From Acidobacteriaceae bacterium (lineage in GTDB: Bacteria > Acidobacteriota > Terriglobia > Terriglobales > Acidobacteriaceae), in contig PLKU01000182.1 of assembly GCA_003140705.1 (NCBI GenBank), forward strand, positions 8,026 to 22,469: a DNA stretch of 14,444 nucleotides. The letters run 5' to 3'. The notes beneath the pieces are model-generated. The model made no database searches and was not told the DNA's origin. It was given only the letters and a program-made list of their open reading frames with translations. Position 1 is the stretch's first letter. Each line of letters opens with the position of its first letter. A program made the position numbers and the translations under genes. This document shows, piece by piece, positions 5,644-14,374 of the stretch.

Positions 5644-8313
5644 CTATGAACTCATATCCCACGTATAGGTCAGAGCGCCGTCCTTCACTGAAATGGTCAC
5701 GCGATCTGCTTTCTCTCCTCCGGCAAGCTGGGTCAGAATCTGTCGCGATAGCTCCGGCAGCATCGTATTGGACAATATGTTGTCCACATTTCTGGCTCCG
5801 CTTTCAACCTCAGTACAACGACCAGCAATCTCATTCAACAAAACGGCGTCGTACACAAGTCGGACTTTGTGCGTTTCCAACAAACGCTTCTGAATCTTGC
5901 CGAGCTTCAACCGGATGATCTGCTTGAGTGCCTCATCTCGCACCGGGAAGTAGGGTATGATCAGCAGCCTGCCCAGGAAGGCCGGCTTGAATATCTTGTT
6001 CAATTCCGGCTTCAGCGCAGTCAACATGCCTGCACTGTCCGGCATTGTTTCGGGGTCTGCGCAGAGTTTCATCAACGTGTCGGTTGCCGCATTGCTCGTC
6101 AGAAGAATGATCGTGTTCCTGAAGTCAATCTCCCTGCCTTCTCCATCCTCCATCCTGCCCTTGTCAAACACCTGGAAGAAAAGTTCCAGCACGTCGGGAT
6201 GCGCTTTCTCGACTTCATCCAGCAGGACAACCGAATAGGGCCTGCGCCGCACGGCCTCGGTCAACACACCGCCTTCACCATAGCCTACATATCCCGGGGG
6301 TGATCCCTTCAGAGTTGAGACAGTATGAGACTCCTGGAATTCAGACATGTTGATGGTGATCATGTTTCGTTCGCCACCGTATAACACATCGGCAAGTGCA
6401 ATGGCAGTCTCGGTCTTGCCAACTCCGCTGGGGCCGACCAGTAGAAATACTCCAACCGGCTTCACTGGATCGTCCATGTTGGCACGCGAAGTCAGGATGC
6501 GCTGCGCGATCGCGGACAGTGCATGGTCCTGCCCAATCACACGCTTCTTCAAGTGATCATCGAGCGTAAGCACGGTCTCAATCTCATTGCGCACCATCTT
6601 GCCGAGCGGGATTCCCGTCCATGCTGAAATCACCTCGCCCACAATCTGTGCGTCTACTGAGACCCGCATCATCCCTCGCTCACCCTGTAGCTTTTCAAGC
6701 TCTGCCTCAACCTTTTTGAGTTCGGCCTGTACTTCGACCTCCTTGCCTTCTTCCTCAGCGCCCTTCTTCTCAGCGGACTCGAGGCTCTCCTGCAGTTTGC
6801 GGATCTTCTCGATGAGCCCTTTTTCTTTTTCCCATTGCTCTTTGAGAACCGCCTCCTCTTCCTTCGCTGCGGCTATCTGACTTTCGATCAGTTCCAGCTT
6901 CTCTGCGTGGTCCGCGCCGATCTTTGTCTCCCGCCCAAGCACCCGTTTTTGCACTTCAAGTGCGTCCAGTTGCCGCTGAATATCCTCGAGCCTTGGAGGT
7001 GTTGAGTTCTGCCCCAACGATAGCCGCGCACAGGCCGTATCAAGAACGGATACCGCCTTGTCCGGTAATTGCCTGCCCGCAATATAGCGGTGCGACAGTC
7101 GAACCGTTGCTGTAACGGCTTCGTCCAGAATGCGCAGGTTGTGATGCTTTTCGAGCGATCCCACAATGCCCCGCAGCATTGTGCAGGCCACATCCTCCGT
7201 CGGCTCCTCAACCTTGACAACTTGGAACCTTCTTGCAAGCGCAGGATCTTTTTCGAAGTATTTTTTGTATTCCGACCAAGTGGTCGCTGCGATGGTGCGC
7301 AGTTCCCCGCGCGCGAGTGCGGGCTTAAGCAGATTGGCGGCGTCGTTCTGTCCGGCCTGTCCGCCGGCCCCGATCATCGTATGAGCTTCGTCAATAAAGA
7401 GAATGATCTTCTCGGTCGAGGATTTCACTTCCTTGATCAATCCCTTAAGCCGATTCTCAAACTCTCCCTTCACCCCGGCTCCCGCTTGAAGCAGCGCCAG
7501 GTCAAGGCTGTGTATATGAATCCCCTGCAATGCCGGCGGTACGTCGCCGCTCACAACGCGGTTCGCAAAGCCCTCTACCACTGCCGTCTTTCCAACGCCC
7601 GCCTCACCCGTCAGAATTGGATTGTTCTGCCGCCGCCTCATGAGAATGTCTATCATCTGGCGCACTTCCTGGTCGCGCCCCAGAACCGGGTCAATCTTCC
7701 CCGCCTTCGCATTCGCGGTGAGGTTCACGGTGTACTGATCAAGGTGCGGAGTCTTCCCTTTCGAGGCTGAAGGAGCAGTATCCTCTCCGACGTCACCCTC
7801 GTCGGTCGCAGCACCCCCTTCAGCCAGCCTCGTGTGCGCTTCCTTTGAAGTGGCCACAATCTCGTAGAAGCTGCTCCGCAGTCCATCTACGGGGATCACC
7901 TGCAGTTCCCTGCTGATGTCCTTCACCATCCGGGCCAGCTCATCGTGCCCTAACAAGGCAAGCAGCGTAAAACCCGTGCGAATATTCCCAGCATTAAAGT
8001 CGATGCTCGCGACAGTCCACGCCTCTGAAAGCATCTTCACTACGGCGGGGCTGAAGGCCGGCGAGCGTGCATTGCCGCTCTTCAGATTGTCCAGACTCCG
8101 TTCCAGCTCTTTCGTCAATCTCGAACGATCAACGCCAAAATGCTTCAGGATAGCAGCGACGTCGTTGTCGGTGCTGTCCAATGCTTTCAACAAATAATGC
8201 TCAATCTCAATGTCGTAGTGGGTCCGCGAAACGCACAAGCCGGCCGCCGCCTCAAGCGCGCGCCGTGTCGTGTCGTTCAACTTCTCAATGAGTGCTTTCA
8301 GGTTTGTACTCAT
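5644..8313 (-). CDS. clpV: T6SS sheath-disassembly AAA+ ATPase ClpV (TssH)
   Basis: This 889-residue Hsp100 protein is of normal ClpV length. The N-domain begins MSTNLKALIEKLNDTTRRAL and contains SRTHYDIEIEHYLLKAL, both typical of ClpV. AAA1 carries Walker A GEAGVGKT at about residue 235 and Walker B ILFIDEAH. A Glu/Lys-rich coiled-coil middle domain lies at about 440-540. AAA2 carries Walker A GPSGVGKT at about residue 626 and Walker B VVLLDEVEKAH. It unfolds contracted TssB/TssC sheath by engaging TssB (VipA). The frame is open 18 codons further upstream into tssG, but the ATG at 8311-8313 matches the family N-terminus and has GAGGAG about 10 nt upstream, so it is preferred. It lies 31 nt after tssG. 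Confidence 0.96.
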   Translation of the reverse strand: MSTNLKALIEKLNDTTRRALEAAAGLCVSRTHYDIEIEHYLLKALDSTDNDVAAILKHFGVDRSRLTKELERSLDNLKSGNARSPAFSPAVVKMLSEAWTVASIDFNAGNIRTGFTLLALLGHDELARMVKDISRELQVIPVDGLRSSFYEIVATSKEAHTRLAEGGAATDEGDVGEDTAPSASKGKTPHLDQYTVNLTANAKAGKIDPVLGRDQEVRQMIDILMRRRQNNPILTGEAGVGKTAVVEGFANRVVSGDVPPALQGIHIHSLDLALLQAGAGVKGEFENRLKGLIKEVKSSTEKIILFIDEAHTMIGAGGQAGQNDAANLLKPALARGELRTIAATTWSEYKKYFEKDPALARRFQVVKVEEPTEDVACTMLRGIVGSLEKHHNLRILDEAVTATVRLSHRYIAGRQLPDKAVSVLDTACARLSLGQNSTPPRLEDIQRQLDALEVQKRVLGRETKIGADHAEKLELIESQIAAAKEEEAVLKEQWEKEKGLIEKIRKLQESLESAEKKGAEEEGKEVEVQAELKKVEAELEKLQGERGMMRVSVDAQIVGEVISAWTGIPLGKMVRNEIETVLTLDDHLKKRVIGQDHALSAIAQRILTSRANMDDPVKPVGVFLLVGPSGVGKTETAIALADVLYGGERNMITINMSEFQESHTVSTLKGSPPGYVGYGEGGVLTEAVRRRPYSVVLLDEVEKAHPDVLELFFQVFDKGRMEDGEGREIDFRNTIILLTSNAATDTLMKLCADPETMPDSAGMLTALKPELNKIFKPAFLGRLLIIPYFPVRDEALKQIIRLKLGKIQKRLLETHKVRLVYDAVLLNEIAGRCTEVESGARNVDNILSNTMLPELSRQILTQLAGGEKADRVTISVKDGALTYTWDMSS

Positions 8314-8344
8314 AACCTTCATTCTCCTCGTCGTTGCGGATCCC

Positions 8345-9415
8345 TCATTGCACCAGGTAAGTCGCATCCGCGGGATCCCGCCCCAGCGGCTTCGTTTTTA
8401 ACCAGCTCACCAGCCCTAATTGTGGACGCATGGCCCCGCCAGCTCCTAACTCACATGCAGGCGCATCTTCCCGTGCCAGCACAAGTTGAACCTCTGTCTC
8501 ATAACTTCCATTCGAGTAAAACTTCAACCAGGCCACGAGCTCGTGATAGGCCTCCTGCTCCGGCAGAAACTTCAGGTATTGCTCAAATCGCATCGGGCCG
8601 AGTGATATCCGAATGCGCCCGTGATGGTCCCACACCTCATCCCCAGCCACAACTCCGACACCGAGCCGTTCATTCGCTCCACCAAGGCCGCTAAAGCAGG
8701 TTTGATTCTCCGCGCTCAACTTGCGCCAGGCACCCGCAAATTGGTGAACCTGGACACCCACGCCAAAGTAGTCCTCAAGAATCTGTTGCAGTGAGGCTGC
8801 CGACCGCACGTGGCGCGCCAGAAGAGCTGCATAATTCAAGTAGGCTGCGTCGGGAACTCCGCCTCGGTTGCGCAATCCTTCGGTACCAAGTCCCAACAAG
8901 TCCAATATGCGCGTGGAAAGCCGGTCCTGCCTGGTTCTTTCGTACTCAATAAAAAAGCGGTACTTCTCCCAGCCTCTGTAAAAGAAAGAAATCATGCGAT
9001 GGTTGAAGATATTCAAGAAATCTTCCATCGCGTAATCTTTCTCCCGAGCTCGCTCAATCAAGAACTCGGTATAGGGAGCAGGCATCACGGAGATTGCGGC
9101 ACATAGCCCCATAAACTCCACGGTCATGCTCACCTGACCGTTTTCCAGGCGCTTCAGTTCGTGAAGTTCGCTGGGCGGGAATCCGAGCGATGTCCTCGAT
9201 GAAAAGCGAATCGTCTCACCCTGGGGTGTAACGAAATAGCCAACTGGCTTTAGATCGCGCTCCATCCTCTGCAGCATGCGCACAGCCTGAAAGAAGTGCA
9301 CTCGAAATGGCTCTTCGTCCAGCATCTTGCGAAGATTCTCAAACTCGAGTCCTTCTTTGATGATGCTCGTCTGCCCAGTTAAAGCAATGCTTGGGTCCCA
9401 GCTCTCGGCGGCCAT
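8345..9415 (-). CDS. tssG: T6SS baseplate subunit TssG
   Basis: This 356-residue protein matches the TssG/ImpH/VasB (DUF1305) family. It has an N-terminal PFRVHFFQAVRMLQRM, the conserved RFSSRTSLGFPPSEL, then EFMGLCAAISVMPAPYTEFL, then DFLNIFNHRMISFFYRGWEKYR, and a C-terminal GPMRFEQYLKFLP. TssG joins TssE, two TssF and TssK in the baseplate wedge around the VgrG hub. The start codon lies 37 nt inside the end of tssF and is backed by a strong Shine-Dalgarno site, so the overlap looks genuine and implies coupled translation. Confidence 0.95.
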   Translation of the reverse strand: MAAESWDPSIALTGQTSIIKEGLEFENLRKMLDEEPFRVHFFQAVRMLQRMERDLKPVGYFVTPQGETIRFSSRTSLGFPPSELHELKRLENGQVSMTVEFMGLCAAISVMPAPYTEFLIERAREKDYAMEDFLNIFNHRMISFFYRGWEKYRFFIEYERTRQDRLSTRILDLLGLGTEGLRNRGGVPDAAYLNYAALLARHVRSAASLQQILEDYFGVGVQVHQFAGAWRKLSAENQTCFSGLGGANERLGVGVVAGDEVWDHHGRIRISLGPMRFEQYLKFLPEQEAYHELVAWLKFYSNGSYETEVQLVLAREDAPACELGAGGAMRPQLGLVSWLKTKPLGRDPADATYLVQ

Positions 9416-11226
9416 TTTCCCAGCGCCTCCTTTCGTAGATTGCTTCGAGCAGTGAGCTGCGAGAAGCTGTTCATCGATGCATAGCTGGCGAGAAATCGGT
9501 CGAGTATTGCAGCGAACAGATACAAGCCGCTGCCCGCAAACTGCTGCTCGTCAAACTCCATCTCCACCTGCGTTCCCCTCGCGGGAATCAGTCCGTAGGC
9601 CGAGTCCACCAATGCAAAGTTAGGGGAAGAGTTCATCCGCAGAATCGATCCAACCTGGTTTTCGCTCGCCGTTGAATCCGTCATGTTATGCAGGCGAAGG
9701 ATCTCCTGCATCGCAGCGCGGCCCTCCTCGTTGAGCGAAAGATAGTTCAAGGAGAGCAGCGAAATCAGTCGCCAGAAATACCCTTGCCCTCCTGGTGGAT
9801 TCACGCTTGCCGTTGGACGCCGAAGCGCCGTAACCGTTTTTACTGCGGCAAAGCCCGGCGCTTCAAAGTCTCCGGCTTCGCTCCCGAATTGCAAGCGGGA
9901 CGGCAGGTCGAAGTTGCTGCAAAGAGCCCGCACCATCAACACGTCTGCTTCGGGATCTTTGAAATTACCGGTCAGGTCAACCGCGGAAATAGTCATCGTC
10001 GAGGGCTCGCGTTCGCCAAACTCATTCAGGTGGCGAGTCGCAACCCAGAACGCAAGATCTTCGCGGTCACGCGTCTGATGCCGGTACGCATGCATCGGCT
10101 CCAGCACTACGGATTGGCGCAATCTTGGGTTTGTCGCAACTACCTCTTCAATACTGAAAATCTCCATCACCGGCGAATGGCGATGATCCGGAACGATCGT
10201 GTAGTGGTCCCGAGTCTGGTTCAAAAGAATCGGTTCTGACATCTGCGGGAACAGATTGATCGCCGGCGAGCATCCCAGCTTGAATGTCCGCTCGTTTACC
10301 CCAAGCTCCAAAACCTGCTGCCGTTCCGCCCGTTCAAAACTCGAAAACAGGAATACGATCTCGGCTTCCTCGCCAAAGCCAGCCTCCGCCAACGGTTCAA
10401 GCCCTTCAAGATCGAAAAACAAAAACTTCTCTGGAAGCGCAAAATACTCCTGAAGAAGCCGATGACCATCCATTGACCGGCGCACGAACGGCAGCAGGCT
10501 CTCATCGGCATCGAACCCGGCCATGCGAAGCCGCTCAGGCTCGAGCGCAATCAGCCGCTTTTCATCATTTGGATCACGAAGCTGAATCTCGATACATTTC
10601 TCTGAGAAAAGCTCATAGAGCGAATACACCACGCTTGCATCTCCGGCCAGATGAAAGCGCAGCCTGGAAAGCGGGAGCCCTGCGAAGACAACATCCTTCT
10701 GGCACCGCAGCCGCAAACGGGCTGCCGCTGCAGCCTGCACTCCGCCAGTGCCCCGCGGTGGCCGCTGCATCCGCTCCGGTTGCCGCCACTCCGCAGCCAC
10801 AACCGAAAATGGCCAAAGATCGACGTCATACGCAGTTTGAAAGCGGCAGGGCAACCCATCCACTGTCACCTTGGAAACAAGCTGTGTCCCTCGCGGGATC
10901 CGCATCCCTGCTGTCTTCTTTCCCTGCGCAGGATCTGGCTGGCATTCCACAATCGTCATCGAGGGCGTTGGACGAAGATACCCAGGGTGAATCACCCTGG
11001 TCAGCGATTCGCAAATCTCGGGAAAATCGTCATCAATTCTGCGATGAATTCTGGCGGCAAGAAAAGCGAATCCCTCCAGCAGTCGATTCACATGCGGGTC
11101 ATCGCAGCGATCCGGGTCGAGTAAAAGCCTTCCCGCTACCTTGGGATACTTGCGCGCAAATTCTCCACCCATCTGGTGCAGATAGGTCAATTCGCGCTCA
11201 TAGTACTCGAGCATTTCCTCGCGCAT
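9379..11226 (-). CDS. tssF: T6SS baseplate subunit TssF
   Basis: This 615-residue protein matches the TssF/ImpG/VasA (DUF879) family in length and motifs. The N-terminus MLEYYERELTYL is followed by EFARKYPKVAGRL, then DPHVNRLLEGFAFLAARIHRRIDDDFPEI and LTRVIHPGYLRPTPSM. A mid-region YTIVPDHRHSPVMEIFSIEEV and a late GQGYFWRLISLLSLNYLSL are also typical. TssF forms the bulk of each baseplate wedge. The first ATG is preferred because GAGGTG lies about 9 nt upstream; the second Met (residue 5) has a purine-rich site only about 2 nt away. The gene starts 3 nt after the tssE stop and its last 37 nt overlap tssG. Confidence 0.95.
   Translation of the reverse strand: MREEMLEYYERELTYLHQMGGEFARKYPKVAGRLLLDPDRCDDPHVNRLLEGFAFLAARIHRRIDDDFPEICESLTRVIHPGYLRPTPSMTIVECQPDPAQGKKTAGMRIPRGTQLVSKVTVDGLPCRFQTAYDVDLWPFSVVAAEWRQPERMQRPPRGTGGVQAAAAARLRLRCQKDVVFAGLPLSRLRFHLAGDASVVYSLYELFSEKCIEIQLRDPNDEKRLIALEPERLRMAGFDADESLLPFVRRSMDGHRLLQEYFALPEKFLFFDLEGLEPLAEAGFGEEAEIVFLFSSFERAERQQVLELGVNERTFKLGCSPAINLFPQMSEPILLNQTRDHYTIVPDHRHSPVMEIFSIEEVVATNPRLRQSVVLEPMHAYRHQTRDREDLAFWVATRHLNEFGEREPSTMTISAVDLTGNFKDPEADVLMVRALCSNFDLPSRLQFGSEAGDFEAPGFAAVKTVTALRRPTASVNPPGGQGYFWRLISLLSLNYLSLNEEGRAAMQEILRLHNMTDSTASENQVGSILRMNSSPNFALVDSAYGLIPARGTQVEMEFDEQQFAGSGLYLFAAILDRFLASYASMNSFSQLTARSNLRKEALGKWPPRAGTQALL
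9426..9433 (-). promoter_or_regulatory. Shine-Dalgarno site for tssG
   Basis: AAAGGAGG lies 10 nt upstream of the tssG ATG, within the tssF coding sequence. It is among the strongest ribosome-binding sites in the window and supports the overlapping start at 9415. Confidence 0.75.
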
Positions 11227-11229
11227 CGC

Positions 11230-11694
11230 TTACTTCACCTCGTACTCGCCGCTGATAAGTTCCAGTACTGTATCGAATTTAATTTCTTCGTTCATGTTCT
11301 CGTACGTAATCTGGCCCTCTATGTGAAACCGCAAACTGCGGCTCAAAGCGTCGGAACAGGTCAAATAAACACGCGGCTGATTGATTCGCGGTTCATAATG
11401 CCTGATGCATTTCTCCAGTGCCGCACTCAGCGCATTCTGTTCCTTTCCCGCGGAGCCATCGAAGCTGTGAATGTCCGGAAATCCATAATTCAGGATTGAA
11501 GCGGCCGTTGCGGGAAAAGATTCGAGCTCCGGCATCACCGGCTTCCGCGTATTCAACAGCCACTCCAGGTCCCTTTTCATCGAATCCCGATACATGCTGA
11601 TTGAGGAAGCACGTGTCTCCGGCCACTGCTCGACATTCGATAGCCGATCGATCAGGGATTGCGTAACAAGAATTTCGGACTTTGCCCTGGCCAA
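11230..11694 (-). CDS. tssE: T6SS baseplate gp25-like subunit TssE
   Basis: This 154-residue protein belongs to the gpW/gp25 family that nucleates sheath polymerisation on the baseplate. Family hallmarks are RDLEWLLNTR near residue 41, ILNYGFPDI near residue 67, and the conserved Glu-Pro-Arg motif in IRHYEPRINQPRV near residue 99, followed by the strand LRFHIEGQITY. The start is a TTG at 11692-11694. An in-frame stop at 11710-11712 rules out a longer form, and GGGAGG sits 5 nt upstream of the TTG. It lies 29 nt after tssA and 3 nt before tssF. Confidence 0.94.
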   Translation of the reverse strand: MARAKSEILVTQSLIDRLSNVEQWPETRASSISMYRDSMKRDLEWLLNTRKPVMPELESFPATAASILNYGFPDIHSFDGSAGKEQNALSAALEKCIRHYEPRINQPRVYLTCSDALSRSLRFHIEGQITYENMNEEIKFDTVLELISGEYEVK

Positions 11695-11699
11695 CTTAT

Positions 11700-11705
11700 C
11701 CTCCC
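11700..11705 (-). promoter_or_regulatory. Shine-Dalgarno site deciding the TTG start of tssE
   Basis: GGGAGG is placed 5 nt upstream of the TTG at 11692-11694, in the short tssA-tssE gap. It makes the non-ATG start credible. Confidence 0.75.
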
Positions 11706-11723
11706 GAAATTACTGCAACCGCG

Positions 11724-13100
11724 CTATTGGAGAACGGTTGAATCCAGCCATTGTTGTGTCTCAGGGTTTGCTGCCCCGGTATCGTCTTCAAGGGTCCAAT
11801 GACGCAACTCAGGCCGAACGACAAGAAGACTTCTCACCGTTCCCACCACAGCATCCGAGATCGCAGTCGCACCGGTCTCTTGGCCGGCACGCCAGATGTA
11901 TCGGTGCAAATCCAGCCAGCTCCTGGCACACTCGCTGGCCAGTATCGGCAAAGCTTCACGCAGCAATTGATGCCAGTCGCCCCTATTGGCCAGCGCCCGA
12001 AGCGACTGCCTGACTTCTGCGCTCGGCCCCACGGCAAAACCCGGCGCGGGCGATTCTCCCTGCATTCGAGTTTCGCCCAGCCGCAATCCCGAGCAGACAA
12101 GATACGGAATTGGCGAATTCGGATCCTGTTGAAAGAGAAACTCCGCGCTCTCCACAACTAGCCCGTAGGCGTCGGCCACACCGCTTAATTGTCCGGCAGT
12201 CGCGCCTCTGCGTCGAATCGATTGGCTCGATGGCTGGCCACTCGCATCCAGCACCGCACCGTCTGCACCGGCCTCCTGACCTTCTCCCTCCGCGGCGGTT
12301 GCCTCCGAAACTGGCACGGGATCCGGTTCCGTCTTGCGCCGCTCGTTCAGCAGCGATTCAACCACTCGATGAACTTCTCCAAGCCCCTCCATCATCTTGG
12401 ACAGGTTTGGAGAGTTTTCCCCGTATTTCTCCCGCTGGAATTCGTCCAGCCGCTCCGCTGCCTCGAGCGCTTCCGCGAAGGCAGCGTCCGCCGAGGAGTA
12501 GAGACTCTTCGGACTCGCTGCAAATGCAGTGTCGAAATCCTCGGCAGTCAGTTTGTCGTGGGCTATCGCGTCCTGCCGCGCTTCCATCTTCGCGTCATTA
12601 GTCGCGTCTTTTTCATGGCCAACGACGCGAGATTGCAGATAGTCTTCAAAACTCAGGCCGCTCTTTGTCAGCGGCAATTTGCGTACGGCAGCGGCGATCA
12701 GAGCGGCCCCTGCCTCCACCGTAATCATGCGCAGTTCTAAGTCATCACCCTCTTCGATAACGGGATAGAACGTGGGCCAGAAAGTCTCCTGGATCGACTG
12801 AAACAACTCGATCCCCGGGGTCAATACCGAAAGACCGTCAACTCTTAAATGCGATTCAACCAGCCAGCCAACCAGGCGAAGGTCCTTGCTCCTCTTGGCC
12901 AGCGCTTCGCCCGCCAGCTTGATCACCGCTCGATGATCGGCTTTTTTCTTCTGCGAACGTTCCCAATCGCCCTCAGGCAGGTCCTCTTCGTCTTCCTTGC
13001 GCGCTTCCTTGATTTGAGAAAAGACCTTGTCATAGTAAAGGTCCTCGCCCGATGGATTCTGTCCTGCAATCGGCGTAAGCAGATCCTCACGCAGAGGCAT
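11724..13100 (-). CDS. tssA: T6SS assembly protein TssA
   Basis: This 458-residue protein has the ImpA_N domain at its N-terminus: PIAGQNPSGEDLYYD, then the charged segment with LPEGDWE, HRAVIKLAGEALAKRSKDLRL and GWLVESHLRVDGL near residues 60-90, and FWPTFYPVIEEGDD. A variable Ala/Glu-rich linker leads to a C-terminal part with the conserved DPNSPIPYLVCSGLRLGE and a final WLDSTVLQ. TssA proteins prime the baseplate and/or cap the growing sheath, depending on the C-terminal class. AAGGAG sits 7 nt upstream of the ATG. The first 14 nt overlap the end of tagJ. In the P. aeruginosa H1 cluster tssA lies ahead of tssB, so its position here is different. Confidence 0.93.
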   Translation of the reverse strand: MPLREDLLTPIAGQNPSGEDLYYDKVFSQIKEARKEDEEDLPEGDWERSQKKKADHRAVIKLAGEALAKRSKDLRLVGWLVESHLRVDGLSVLTPGIELFQSIQETFWPTFYPVIEEGDDLELRMITVEAGAALIAAAVRKLPLTKSGLSFEDYLQSRVVGHEKDATNDAKMEARQDAIAHDKLTAEDFDTAFAASPKSLYSSADAAFAEALEAAERLDEFQREKYGENSPNLSKMMEGLGEVHRVVESLLNERRKTEPDPVPVSEATAAEGEGQEAGADGAVLDASGQPSSQSIRRRGATAGQLSGVADAYGLVVESAEFLFQQDPNSPIPYLVCSGLRLGETRMQGESPAPGFAVGPSAEVRQSLRALANRGDWHQLLREALPILASECARSWLDLHRYIWRAGQETGATAISDAVVGTVRSLLVVRPELRHWTLEDDTGAANPETQQWLDSTVLQ

Positions 13101-13815
13101 CTTGAGACTCCTTCTCCGGAGCAGACCACGTCACGTTGCGAATATCAAGAAGCGGAATCTCGACCCCGTCGACAACCATCATCTTGGCGCCGTACGGGAT
13201 TTCCCCGAACTCGTCGTTCGCTTCCCATGCCGACTCTCGACCAAGCCGCACGGTCTCGTCCTGATGGTGAAACGAAAGCGGACTTAGCACTGGAAGAAGA
13301 ACCTCGCCAAGCTCCTGGAGGCGAAAGTCAGCACTGGTGTCGACGCGAGCCCGCGCCCACACCAGGTCGCGCAGGTTCGTCGGAGGCTCAATTTCGAGTC
13401 TGCGGAGATAATGGATGGGAATCCACGTGTAACTGCCAGCCAGGAACACTTCAAGATTGGCGCCGATGCGTGGATCAGCGTCACGGAACTCGCTAAACGC
13501 GGTTCCGTTCAACTCTCCGCCATGCACAGCCTCGTCCTTTGAGGGGGGCATTTCATGGTTGGCAAACATAGCTTGCCTGGTGCGCTCAGCATGCAGCGCA
13601 CTTCTATACAGCAGAAGCCCCATCGCTGACCCAGGATTTGCTCCCGCCAAAACGTCCAACTGCTTCTCTGCCCGGTCAAACTCGCCGGCAAACAGTAGAA
13701 GCTCGAACAGGAACGTACGGCGCTTGGCGTCGAGTGGGTTTGCCCTCAACTCCTCGCCAAGCGCCGCGATGGCCTCCCGCAGCTTTCCTTCGCGGTAAAG
13801 CGCAAGTGGTGTCAT
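13087..13815 (-). CDS. tagJ: T6SS accessory protein TagJ (ImpE/HsiE1 family)
   Basis: This 242-residue protein matches the ImpE family. The N-terminal TPR-like helices begin LYREGKLREAIAALGEELRANP and continue with RTFLFELLLFAGEFDRAEKQLD. The C-terminal domain holds YTWIPIHYLRRLEIEPP, LRDLVWARA and the late GEIPYGAKMMVVDG. In P. aeruginosa, TagJ (HsiE1) binds the sheath protein HsiB1/TssB and the ClpV1 N-domain, tuning sheath recycling; it is restricted to some T6SS clades. The gene begins 6 nt after the hcp stop with no clear Shine-Dalgarno of its own, so it is probably translated by coupling from hcp. It overlaps tssA by 14 nt. Confidence 0.93.
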   Translation of the reverse strand: MTPLALYREGKLREAIAALGEELRANPLDAKRRTFLFELLLFAGEFDRAEKQLDVLAGANPGSAMGLLLYRSALHAERTRQAMFANHEMPPSKDEAVHGGELNGTAFSEFRDADPRIGANLEVFLAGSYTWIPIHYLRRLEIEPPTNLRDLVWARARVDTSADFRLQELGEVLLPVLSPLSFHHQDETVRLGRESAWEANDEFGEIPYGAKMMVVDGVEIPLLDIRNVTWSAPEKESQDASA

Positions 13816-13821
13816 TGTATG

Positions 13822-14298
13822 CTAGGTGACCTGGTTCCCCTTCACGTTGTAGGTCACCGATCCCGTGGTAGTCACGATTCCCTGTTCGTTCTGCGTGCTG
13901 TACTCGATCTTGATTTCGTTGTAGCTGAATGAAACGCTCTCTGTCGGAATCTCGCTCGACGCCGACAATTGTTGCGACGTCACAAACAGCTCTTTGAAGT
14001 CGACTTTGAGGAACGGCTTGCCGCCGGCACCCGACTTCACCGCCTCGAGATTCCCCGTCTTAACGTGTGTGCCGGCCCCGATCGACTTGAACAGCGGTGT
14101 GCTCGCTTTGTCGAGGTGCTTCATGATGCTGAAGTCGGAAAGATCGACTTTGCCGGCTCCCGAGCCGCCCGTCCCAGCAACTGACGTTACCTGACTCGCA
14201 CCCCAGCTGAAAGACATAATCTGAATCCAACCCGTGTGGTTTTTGTCCGCCGACTCGCCTTGAATGCCGTCGAGCTTCAAGAAATAATCAACTGCCAT
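13822..14298 (-). CDS. hcp: T6SS tube protein Hcp (TssD)
   Basis: This 158-residue protein starts MAVDYFLKLDGIQGES. It shows the Hcp features IQIMSFSWGASQ, SGAGKVDLSDFSIMKHLDKASTPLF and LKVDFKELFVTSQQ. The overall pattern is close to Hcp1 of P. aeruginosa H1-T6SS (MAVDMFIKIGDVKGES; GAGKVNVQDLSFTKYIDK). Hcp hexamers stack into the inner tube that is propelled on contraction, and they can chaperone small effectors inside the ring. The frame extends 10 codons upstream, but the ATG at 14296-14298 matches the family start and has AAGGA 7 nt upstream. It is the first complete gene after tssC, 76 nt downstream of its stop. Confidence 0.96.
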   Translation of the reverse strand: MAVDYFLKLDGIQGESADKNHTGWIQIMSFSWGASQVTSVAGTGGSGAGKVDLSDFSIMKHLDKASTPLFKSIGAGTHVKTGNLEAVKSGAGGKPFLKVDFKELFVTSQQLSASSEIPTESVSFSYNEIKIEYSTQNEQGIVTTTGSVTYNVKGNQVT

Positions 14299-14374
14299 GT
14301 GACATTCCTTTCGTGTTTGACCTTGCATGAAGGCCGGTTGGGGATTCCGGGTTCAGAGAGCAGAGCAACGAAAT

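Noticed and set aside
7069..7770. Long plus-strand open frame opposite clpV (233 codons)
   Set aside because: It lies wholly over the AAA1/middle-domain coding region of clpV, with no ribosome site or recognisable domain.
8314..8367. Longer ClpV start overlapping tssG
   Set aside because: The extra 18 residues do not match the ClpV N-terminus, which begins at the ATG at 8311-8313 with its own ribosome site.
10284..11255. Long plus-strand open frame opposite tssF (323 codons)
   Set aside because: The product is low-complexity Arg/Pro/Ala/Ser-rich with no family resemblance, and the opposite strand encodes the well-supported TssF; it is a shadow of codon bias.
12849..13496. Plus-strand open frame opposite tssA/tagJ (215 codons)
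   Set aside because: The product is Arg/Gln/Pro-rich with no domain, and it spans two real genes on the other strand.
14299..14328. Longer Hcp start
   Set aside because: The family start MAVDYF is 10 codons in and has AAGGA at proper spacing; the added residues are translated leader sequence.
14299..14374. Regulatory hairpin or separate promoter in the tssC-hcp gap
   Set aside because: CCGG/CCGG and CCTT/AAGG pairings are only 4 bp, and no clear -35/-10 or -24/-12 elements are visible.
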